From contig NC_088678.1 in NCBI RefSeq assembly GCF_950023065.1, positions 27,580,580 to 27,644,579 on the forward strand: DNA of 64,000 bases, given 5' to 3'. Origin of the DNA: Planococcus citri. Lineage: Eukaryota > Arthropoda > Insecta > Hemiptera > Pseudococcidae. This document shows, piece after piece, positions 34,303-46,300 of this stretch. Position 1 is the stretch's first letter. Each line of letters starts with the position of its first letter. Both the position numbers and the translations under genes were made by a program. The notes under the pieces are model-generated. The model worked only from the letters and a program-made list of their open reading frames with translations. It was not told where the DNA came from and ran no database searches.

Positions 34303-37300
34303 CTGCGAATAAATTAAACACAACGATGTAATGAAAACGATCAGTTTTTAATAATTATAAAAATAATGTAAAATATAATGTTGACTGGGTTAGAGTACCA
34401 TTTCGAGCTCTTTTTACCCATCTATACATACAGGCTTTCGTCCACTTACATAAAGGTATAGGAGAAGACCATTGGCCGTTTTCTTGACATTCAATTTCGT
34501 ACTGGCCATCCAATACGTAATTAGGTTGGCAATTAAATTGAATTATCTCTCTGGGCTTATATTTTTTCCGTTGGCTTAGGGTGTAACCGTGTGTTAGATA
34601 CCCTGACCAGTCACAAAATACTTCTACAACAGAGCGATTACACACAGTTTGAGTGACCCCCTCGAGCTAATGGTGCTCAGACCACAGTCAACGGGTCCCT
34701 GAACATAAACTATGCAGACACGTACCTGAACACGTAGGGAATGGTTGACTCCAAGATCCATTTTGTAGACAAGTCGAATGTATGGGACCGTGAAGACCGT
34801 ACCCTTGGATACAACTGAACATCGCTTGTCCACCGACAATACGGTTTAATACGGCTACCCGAAGGTTCGCGTCTGTTAAATTATTCAGCTCTGGGCATTG
34901 AACAGCTGTAAAAAAAAACAAAATTTTATTGTTTAAAATTTAAGATTACAGAAACATAAAATTATTACAAAGAGGAAGGTATCGTAATCGATTGAAAATT
35001 TTTTGGACCGGTCATTTAAAAATATGAAAGAGCATCCAAAAATACACTACTAGGTCAATTTTCCAAATGCTGAATTTAATATGTCAATTTTTAGAGAATT
35101 TTTCAAAAATTGAATTTGAGCCATTTTTCATGAAAAAAAAAACAGAATTTCACAGAATTGAGGTAGAAAGCTGAAATTTGGTTTCAATTCCATTTTTGAC
35201 CTCCAAAATCGATTGCTGATGATTTCGGTCGTTTTAGAGTCTCCAGTGGATTTTTGGATTTTTTAATTTTGGAAAAATTGCCATACCTATAACGAGAAAA
35301 AAAGTTTGAATTTTTTTATACCTCATTTTAGACTTTGAAAATTATTTGGCAGTCTTTTTGAGCTATCTGGAGAGTTCAGGAAGATTTCTGAATTTTACAA
35401 TTCTTGAAAAAATCAATAAGTAAACAGAACATGGATTTGAAGTGATAGAAAAGTATTTTGAAAATTTCCACCTTAATCGATCCAAATCGTCATAAAGAAG
35501 ATGAATTAAAGTTCACAGGTTCTAAAATTTGTTTTGGTAATTGTTACGACAATTTTTTAGCGGTCGAAAGCAGGGCAGAAATAAATGTTCAGCGTTTTAA
35601 TTGATTTAGATCAAATTCTGATTCATTTAAAGAAAATGTGCTAAATTTAAATTTTTTAAAATTTGTAAAAAAATTGTAAAATGAAATCCAACATCTGAAA
35701 TTTGACCTGATGGAGTGTTTTCAAATACTCTTCCAACGTGATGAACAACTTACTCTCACAAGTTGGTATAATAGCACTCCAGTTCCCTGAAGGCAGGCAA
35801 ACCACGAAGTCTTCTCCGGAAAGAGCATTACCATTAGAACACGAGAACTGCACTTCGGTATTCATTTTCGTATCCTTGGTACTCATAATTAGACCTTTTT
35901 TCGATGGCACTGCTGGACAATGAACAGCTACAGAAAAAAAAAGAAACAATTCTTCGTAAAAAATCATATTGAGAAGAAGGGAAAGGACCATAACGTAAGA
36001 GGTGGATGTTGCAATTTCACCTTTGACAACTATTTCCACCGAATGTGTATGTCTTGTAGGAGTTATGCATGAAAATAATCCAGAGTCGTCTTGAACAGCG
36101 TGATAAATGCTTAAACGATATTCTAACTGGTTGTCTCGATTTGGATCTGTTGTCCAGCCTTGGGGATATTCCCTGTACAAAAATAGATATTTTAAAATGA
36201 TCAATAAAATTTCAAAAAATTCATATTGTCGAAAAATAATTTCAAAAATACTCGTATTTGAAAATTAAAGTAATCGAATCGCATAACACATGAATTTCTA
36301 GGGGGAAAAGTAGGAACCTAGTGGTATTGATTCAAAATTCATGAATCCGTTTCATTTTCACTAAAATAACCTAATAAGCGAAAAATATCATCTTGAAAAT
36401 TGAAAATAATTAAAAGTGAGAATAAAAAATTTGAAGAGTTACAGAAAAAACAATGCAATGTTGTGGTGATGAGAGATACTTAAAGGGTAAAGGGGTTGCT
36501 AAAGAACTCTCGATCGGTGGCGATACTTCAATTGTTCAAAATTTAGCATTAATTGGATAATTTTTCAGAAGGACGAAGAAGAGATCAGAAGATATCGTTT
36601 ATCAACACATTGAAAACAATTCTTAAAACGATTAAATCGTTGTAAAAGCACTAAGCAGTTTTGAAAACCACTCAAAATACGTAATCTAAACAGCACTAAA
36701 AATGGTATAATATCATTTTAAAATGTTGTAATAATTGCTAAAATATCGTTTTTTTGTTTTTTTTTTTAATTTTGGAAAAATATTTTTGAAAGTTTTTCAA
36801 CGGTATTGAAAATTTTTAAAAATTGTTTCCAAACTATAGTGAAAAAAAAGAACATGAAAATTGTCCAAAATTAAGTAAAATCGATAAAAAAAAATCCAGA
36901 TAGAAACTTGCTCAAATATGTACAAATATCAAAAAAATCGCTGAAACTTTTACAGAAATATTTCAAAATTTACATGAAAATTATTAAAATGCAGTAAAAG
37001 TGCATAAAATACCACCTAAAAATTTCGAAAATAGGTACTATAAAAACACTTGAACGTGTAAAAAGATCGGAAACTCGTCCAAAAGTCAAAAAAAGTTGCT
37101 AAAAATAATAGTAAAAGTTCCTCAAGTATTACAAAAATTAAAGTTGAAATCCCACGAAAGTGCTTGAACCATCATTTTGAATTTTCTAAAATATAATTTG
37201 AAAAAGTTCCAAAAACATTCAAAATACAATAAAAAATTTCACAGCTACAAAAAAAATTGTATAAAAACCGTTAAAAATGCTTAAAAAAATCTAAAAGTAT

Positions 37301-40300
37301 TATAAAAATTCTCCACATTAAGTAGGTACAACAATTTATAATGAAAAGTTATACTTTTACGACGAAAGTTCAGATTTCAAATTTTCAAATTTTAATCACT
37401 GATTTTAAACCCTCAATATGTACATCATTTTTAAACCCTCAATATAATAAGATTGTCAAAAAAAAATCCAGTTTTAAAGTCAAAATTACTAAACTTACAG
37501 TTTCAAGAGGATCTGATGGTGTTAATAGAATTGCATACTCAGTTTGCCGTAAATAATTAGCGAGTCTACGTTTTATTTACGGCAAACTGTGTATGCAATT
37601 CTATTAACACCATCAGATCTCGTCCGAAAATCATACAAACTGGATAACTGGAACCAAATGGAGAATGGTACGTCATCAAAACTCACCTCCATACAAAACT
37701 AAAAATATTCATTAAACTTTTAGCTTCATTGTTTTGAAAAATTTCAAAAAAGTTACAGTGCATAAAAAAAGTTGTTTTTAAAATTTTTTCAAGTTTCAGA
37801 AGAGTAGAAATTTTTTGAGGAACTTTTTCAAGAAGCAAAGTTAGGTATTCAAAAACAGTTCAGAATTGTTTTTTTAAAAAATGCATGCTTTATTGTTCGG
37901 CAGAGGAAAGATTAAATTCGATAATTTAAAAGTTAAATCAATTGATAATTAATTGTGTTAAAAAAAAAATTAATTCATAAAAATTCCAACTATTTTTGTA
38001 GACTGACATTTTTTCCAGTTTTTTTCAGTTTTTTTTTTTTTTTTTTTTTTGGAAACAAATTTTGGAAAACTTCCTATTATATTTTTAGCTGATTTTCAAG
38101 ACCCAAAAATCAAACCTAAATTCTCCCTCTTTTAACTCACCTATAAGACTGGCTAACATTCCATTTAGGAGTTCCAAATCGTCTAATCCACAGACACTCC
38201 ATATGCAGCACTGTACCCGGATACACGATCAGTTTACCATCGTTGCTCTGCGCAATAGGGCCGGATTCGTGACGAAAAAGTATCGTCGGAGGTTTTTCCA
38301 CTAAGAACGTAAAAAAATTATCATCGACAATTAATGGTATTATTTGTAAGTTTTCAAACGTCAAAAAAAAAAGGTCACATTAATCATAATCAACTTACAA
38401 GCGTAAGCGTTTTCTTGATTAAGTCCAAAACAGACTGGTTTCTCTCCATCCCATTCTCCATTACTGCACTGCCTCTTATTGGACCCCTCCATAGCGTATT
38501 TGCCAATATCTACGCAGCGAAACGTCTACACAGCAAAACCAGGGCAAAAAAATACAACGACAGGATTAATACTACAACTAGGTATTGAAAACACTTCAAC
38601 TTTTAAATGAGTCCGACAACTCGTCGGAAATATACCGGCTCAAGAAAGAAAAAAAATGATCTCTCTCGAATACCTATATAATTAAAAAAAGCAGCATTTC
38701 GACTTTCGAGTTCTTTCACTCTTTCGTCTTTCTGCCAGACGAACGATGAACGAAACGGATTCTTTTATACACCGGTAAAAAAGGCTACTAGAACCAACAA
38801 TCAAAAACTTTCTAAACCCTTCACTCGTCTGCGGCCTTGTACACCGACTACAGAGGGAGGTAAAAAAAAACCTCGCTCGGTGAGGTGAAATTCGGCGAAC
38901 CGAAGTTTGCAGCGTTTATCATGCTTTTTCGGTGCAAACTTTCAACATTCATCATGTCTGCGAACGTTTTGTGTACCAATTCTACGTAAATGCTCGTTAA
39001 ATGCCACGTTTTTGGCGGTTGCGAAACGGAAATACAACGTACTAGAACGGTGCCGGCGGGAAATTCGGTAACAGACTCGACAATACGTTCGTCGTCGAGG
39101 AAAGTTGCCACATTAGGCTCGGTGTTGCGATTCGTACAGGTCGAATTGTCTTTAATTATAACGTTTGTTTCTATTAAATCTTCGGCGTCTGAAAATATAC
39201 GAGAAGAAAAGAAGAATTAATTTTTCTCTAGCGAGTGAGCATTTTTGATTGGCAATCTTCGACCTGAACAAAACCAAGCTAGATCAAAACAGCATGTTCT
39301 AGAGTCTCGTAAACAAAGTTGCAGGCACTTGAATTGAATCCATTTTTGGATTTTTGGCGAATTTTTGAAAAGTTTAGAATCTCTGGAGAAAAATTAAAAA
39401 ATTGCTGAAGGTTCCAGAATGGCTCAAAACTAGTGTTGTTGATGCATATGGAGGTCGAAGTGATCACATTGTCCCACTTTACTCAAAAAAATTTACTTTT
39501 CATTTAAAAAAAAAATTAAAAATCCCCCTTGGGTCATTCCATGTCAATTCGACCAACGTTTTTGAGTCATGTCTTTCGATTTCGTTCAAATTTTTTTTAC
39601 AATATCTACCCACCCAGTATGGAAGAAAACCGCAATAAGTTTGGTCTCAGCCCCCTCAGGGGGTGGGAGGAGGGCTCCATTATTTTCACATTGTCTCCAG
39701 GTACTAAACTTCAGCAGCGCATTCCTCCAAAACTATCACATTTTGATCAAAACTGATTTCACAGTTCGAAAACATATTGAGTTTTGAACTTTTTAAGCAT
39801 TTTGAAATTTTCAAAATTTGAAAGTTGAACTTTCAAATTGAAAGTTCCAATTTCAAAATGGCGCTGTAAGTGGGAGCTACCATTTAAAATTCTGAAAAAA
39901 TTTCCATAGATGTACTTTTTGATGTTTTTTTGAAATATTTAAGTTTCAAGATGGGATCTCTTGATGGGGGGGAGCACCCCCACCCTCAATTTGGGGCAAA
40001 ACTTTCGAAAAAAAATCTGGGGCATGTGATATATAGAATTGTATGTTTTTGGTAACGCTGAACACGAATATGACGTTAGATTTTTGATTGGACCCCATCC
40101 ACGGCCCCCAGCACCTCCCCAAATGGGGTAAAAGTTCAAAATAGGGTTTTTTCGTGCGACACATCGAATAGTATGTTTTTGGTGACGTTGAATACGAATA
40201 TGACGTCAGAAGTTTGATTGGACCCATCCACGGCCCTCAGCACCTCCCCAATAGGGGGTAATCTGAAAAAAATGGGTTCAATCGTGTGACACATGAAATA

Positions 40301-43300
40301 GTATGTTTTCGATATCGCTGAACACGAATATAGCCGTAGTTTTTCAAATTGACCTCATCCATGGCTCCCAGAACCTCCCCAATTGGTAAAATTCTAAAAA
40401 ATTTGTTGGAGGCCGTAGATGGGTCTAACCAGCAAAAATCTGACGTCATATTCGTGTTCAGCGCCATCAAAAATATACCATTTGATGTGTCGCACGAAAA
40501 AAACCTATTTTGAACTTTTACCCCATTTGGGGAGGTGCTGGGGGTCGTAGATGGGGTCCAATCAAAAATCTAACGTATGACCCCCCCTTATAACTGCTTT
40601 TTTGAATTTTTCACATTTGCAAATTTCGCCAAAAATTCAAAAATGAACTTTGAGACCTGAAATTTTGACTACCAGGGTTCCAAGGCATGCTCTTTCGATC
40701 TAGCTCGGTTTCGTTCAAATCGAAGAAAGCCAGTTCAAAATATTCCCTCGTGAAAATAGCTCTTGGAAATTACTGGCAATTACCACAAGACAGAGATCTG
40801 CCGATCCAGCTCCCATCGGCACAAATAATTCTCCACGTGAGTTTTTGCCCCAAAACTACGTTATCGATGCAATGGAACGTTACTTCGGTCCCGTCTGGAA
40901 AACTGAAAAAAATTCTAAATTATTGGACTTTGTTTTAAAACAATATAATTTTAGACTAGGAACATATTTACGATTTCAATGATCGAAAGAGACTCATCTT
41001 ACCTTCGCTCAGTCTCCGAGATAGGTTCACCGTTGCGAAAAATCAGCGACCCTTGAATACGAGCTGGTGGCCCGCATGATCCCCGCAGACCCGATAACAA
41101 ATCCATAGATCCTAATTCGGTCGACCTGAGGATATCACTACCCGACGTATACAACGTTGGATCTACACAAACATCACATCCACGACCATTTAGAAACAAA
41201 ACTTAGCATCATACCGAGATTTGAATTAAATTTTAATTAAAAACAGCAACCGGCTGTGGAATCTTCCACCGTCGGCGACGTCGTTGAATACCTACGAATC
41301 TAGTTAAAAATTCGTAGGTACGTATTTTATACATAACAACGAGGAAAAGTTTCCAAAGTGAGCGATGCGCAGGTAACTAGGCGTACTTTTCGCGGAGAAC
41401 AAAAAAAAACACACAGTGAAACAGGCGTCAAGTTTTCAAAAGTATTTTTTTTTTCTTTTAGGTAACTACCTACCTACCTGAAAACGCGACATATGTTTTA
41501 ATAATTTATAACTTTTATTCTCTTTACCTCTCCGACAGGCTGGCTTTTTTGGCAGCAATTCGCCCCGAAAACATTCTGTCGGTACTGAGGTTATTTTAAC
41601 AAATTCGTGGTCGCATTGGTAATTCACAAATGAGCCGTTGGCTATGGTTAGTCCGGATCTATACCCTGATAAATATTGGCCGTGGACTATGGCCGGTAAT
41701 TCGCAAGGTGCTGAAATAATGGACAGAAAATTGACACGATTTAGTTAAATTACAGTTTAGGTTTGATTCTTTTCATTTTTTTTTTTTTTTTTAGGATTTC
41801 AGATTGATTTACCAGGAGTACAATCCGGCATAATAGGAACATCCCATTCTCCGAGGATACAAGTGAACGAAGAAGGTCCTTTGATATTGAATCCTGGACC
41901 ACATGTGAAATTCACCGTATCTCCGTCGATGAAATCTGTCTCTTCTGTGATGAGCGAGTCTTCTGGACTTAATCCCTGCACCGAATATCGTTTGTAGACC
42001 CCGAATGCACTGTGAGGTACTCTGCAAGGTACTGTTGACATAATTTGTTACTTATTAATTCAATTTTTAAGTATTTTATTTATATTAGGTGTTTTTGTCT
42101 TAAAATAATTCTAAATTTCAAAAAGATAATTCCAAATGGGAATGATTTATCGCCACGATAGAAATAGGCGTTTCACGATGAAAAAGGGCATTTTAACGAC
42201 AAAAAAAGATATTGCACGGGACAAGAATCATTTCACGACTAAAAAAGTTTTTGAACGACGATATAAGGTATTGCCCAACAGAATAATTTATGCACGTTTA
42301 TATATAGGTAATACATTTAACCACAAATTGTGCTCGCCAAAGAAATGAAATAATGGACGTCACGACATGAAAAATACGAATTACACATACAAAAATTGAT
42401 AAACAACACGTCGAAAAAACAAAAAACAAAAAAAAACAGTTCATCTACTGCACAAGTAGGTACTGCTTTTTTTGCTTTTTTGGAGGAGATATGAGTGATT
42501 TGGAGGATTAAAAATTTCACAAGAGGGTTCCTAAACACACGTTTGGGCAGATTTCCAAGATAAGTAAAATTTTTTGACAGTTATTTTGGCAAAAAAAAAA
42601 ACGATATTTTTTGATAGTTTCGATGAAAAGCAACATCCTTTTGGTAGTTTTGACCAAAAAAGCAAAACCTGTTCATCAATTTTAGCACAAAAAAAAACAA
42701 CACAACTTCCTATAAATTTTAAGGGATTTGGACCATTTTTTTTGGAATTTCATAAAAAAACATGAAAGGAAATTTTTTTAAAAAAATAGCAAACATGGCA
42801 GTTTTTGAAAAAAAAATTGGCAGTTTAGTAAAAAGCAAAATTTATTTGGTAAGTAATTCTGGAAAAAAGAAAGACTTTTTGACAATTTTTGAAAATTTTT
42901 ACCAAAAAATAAAAACTTTTTCACAATTTTAACAACTAAAATAAACCACAACTTTTTCATAATTTTTAGCATTTCTTGCAAGAAGTCGTGCTGAACCGTA
43001 GTTATCAATTGTCGTTGAAATACCCTATTTTGTGGTTCGAATATCCTGTCGTTCGAATCACTTTTTCTGTCGCACCAATTTATAGTACATGTTACTAGAA
43101 CGAAGTGATATAACAATCGTTTTAATTACTTTATTAACACGAGAACAAATTATTTACATCATAACGAACTTATATTCGAAAAAGAACATCTAACGTACTA
43201 CGAAAACGTGAACGTCAGTGTAACCAACTAAAACTAACTTACAGTGTTACCATACAATTAACACCCTTCCTCAATTTAGGTTCTCTAGAATTAAATTAAA

Positions 43301-46300
43301 CCTAAATTGCTACGAAAAAATTTGAACTTTGTAAGGCTCAAAGCCTTCGTAAATACATCAGCTAACTGATTACCACTATCGATAGGTTTAAGGATAAATA
43401 TACCATTGCTAATGTATTCTTTAACAAACTTAAAACGAGTATCTATGTGTTTCCTACGTTTAACGGAGGTACATTTACGATCAGTTAAAATAGAAATCGC
43501 GCCTTCATTATCCTCATAAATAGGTACAGGAGTACAATCTACTTTAAAATCTTTCACAAGTTCAATAATCCACAACAAGTGATCATTGATCAAATTCGAA
43601 ACAGCAATGATCTCCGCATCAGTACTTGACATCGACACTGACTAAGGTACTGTAACCCGGGTATGTCAAACTCCCATTTTGTTCCTCACGAAAAAAAATT
43701 GTTATTTTTCGATTCAAGGTTTTTATGACGGAATTTCTGGCATAGAATGAAAATAATCATGAATTAGAGCACATGCTGTGAATTTCACACTATTTCAAAC
43801 TATTTTTAACCCTAAAATGAAGTGCTGAAAAATGGCTGAAATTCAAAACAAACAAATGTATTTCAATTGATACATGTAGCATACCATTGGAAAGCTCGTT
43901 CAATTCTCTTTCAAAGATGTTATTAAGAAAAAGTTGTAAAAGTGCACGGTTTTGAAGATATACGCGGTTAAAGTTTGCCGAATTCCCATATACTGCAATG
44001 CTAAGTTTGTCAAACCAGGAACAAAATGGCCGTCTGACATACCTGGGTTACAGTTCCCTACACTGACTTCTGTTTCACAGTTCGCCACATCATCAAATTT
44101 CCATGAAATTTCACACAGTAACCTGTTACCGAACGACGATCGTTAGCATCGTTTGCCCAGTCAGCGTCAACATAACTTTCCACCACACTATTGTTTTCTT
44201 CAGCACATTTCGAAATTCGAAATTTCATATCTACCGTACTAATCAGATATTTGAGTATCTGCTGAAGATGTTTATAATGTGTTTCAGAAAAAGCGTTTTG
44301 AAATTGGCTTAAATAATTCACTGCGAAACAGATGTCAGGACGAGTGCCTACAGAAACAAACAAAAGAGCACCGATAATATTACGATAAGGTAAATTACAT
44401 TCATCGTCTTCAGCTTTGGATAGCTGTATTTTCGGTTGAATCGGCAAATTACACGGGGTCGCATTTTCAAGACCGAATCTAGAGATAATTTTCTTAATAA
44501 AATTACTCTGATCTAAATACATAGTACCGTTATCAATATTATACTCAATATTAATTCCTAAGAAAGTCTTAACTTTACCTAGGTCTACAATATCGAATCT
44601 CTTGGACAAACTACATTTCACTTTATCAATGATATCTTGCCGTTTACAAATTATAAGAATATCATCTACGTAAATAAGAATAAACACAAGAATAATACCC
44701 ACGAGCTTGTAATATAAACATGGATCATTTTCAGATCTCACAAAACCGAGGTCAATTACAACATATTCGTCAAACGTCTTATTAAACGTTTTAGAAGCGA
44801 TGTCAAGGCCATAAATTGCCATATTTAGCAAACACACTTTCCTTTTACCATCAACTTCAAAACCGGGGGGTTGTTCTAGAAACACTTTATCCTTTAATTT
44901 ACCGTGCAGAAACGCGTTTTTAATATCCATCTGATCGATAATTAGCCCTTCCTCAACTGCAATAATTAGCACACAACGAATCGTAACGGTATTCGCGACA
45001 GGAGCGTAAACATTCTCATCCGCACCAGTCCAATCCCAACCAGCTGCGACTAATCTTGCCTTACGCTTACCATCATCCTTTACTCGCAAAATCCATTTAG
45101 ATTTAATCACCTTCGTGTCATTTGGCCTATCTACAAGCGTCCAAACGTTATGTTTCTTCATGCTACGAAGTTCATCCAATTGAGCTTCTTTCCAGCTCTC
45201 ATCAATCTCGACATGATTAGATACACATAACAACGCTTCACACACATTCATGCTTACCTCATAGTCCTCTAAATACTTAGGTTTGCGACGTAAACGATTA
45301 CCTGTTATCACCGGAGATTCAACAGAGGAATTAATGTCAGCTGACTGTCCAGACTGACCCTTCGATAAAGACGAATCTACAATAGAAGGAACTTCATTAT
45401 TTACCGAACGCTGAGAAATTTCAGTTAACAAAGGAACAATATCCTTATACATGATACTTTCATCGAAATTAACATCTCGCCCAATCACTATACAATCGTC
45501 ATCTAAATCCCATAAACGATATCCTTGAGGTGCATATCCCAACATAATACATTTCCTACTCTTCACATCGAACTTCTTACGCTTTTCTTTTGGTATGTGA
45601 TTATACGCAAGACAACCAAATTTACGTAACTTCGAATAATCAGGTTTTCTACCATACCATTTTTCCGCAGGAATAATACTATTATCACGAGTCGGACAAC
45701 GATTTAAAATGAAAGTAGCGCATCGAATAGCCTCAGACCAAAACTCCTTTGGTAAACCACTCTCAGATAAAATACACAAAGCCTTTTCTTCGAGCGAGCG
45801 ATTCAATCTCTCCGCCATACCGTTTGACTGAGGACAATAAACGACAGTCTTCTGATTTTCAGTACCTTTCTCTTTCAGTAAATTTGATAACTCTTTAGAC
45901 GTATACTCTTTACCATTATCACTACGAAAACGCTTAATTTTGGTACCAAAATGATTTTCAGCCATAGCTGCAAACTCACGAAACTTTTCTACCACTTCCG
46001 ATTTCGAAACGATAGGAAAAACAGCACAAAAATGTGTACTATCATCTAAAAAAGTCACAAAATACTTTTCACCGTCAATACCTGGTACTTCGGCCGAACA
46101 TACATCAGAAACAACCAAATCAAGCGGCCTTTTTGAAAATACATCACGTGGTTCATGCGGCAACTTCGTCTATTTACCCATTTTACAATCACCACACACG
46201 TACTTAGAATCATTCATACTACAATCGAGATACTTCTCTGACTTGAGATGCCGAATCGATTCAACATTTAGATGCCCTAAGCGACTATGGATAGTTTTAT

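Noticed and set aside
38862..39043. Extension of CCP exon 14 to the stop near 38850
   Set aside because: The extended frame loses the CCP pattern. Splicing at GTTCTA|GTACGT restores the second to fourth cysteines and the tryptophan.
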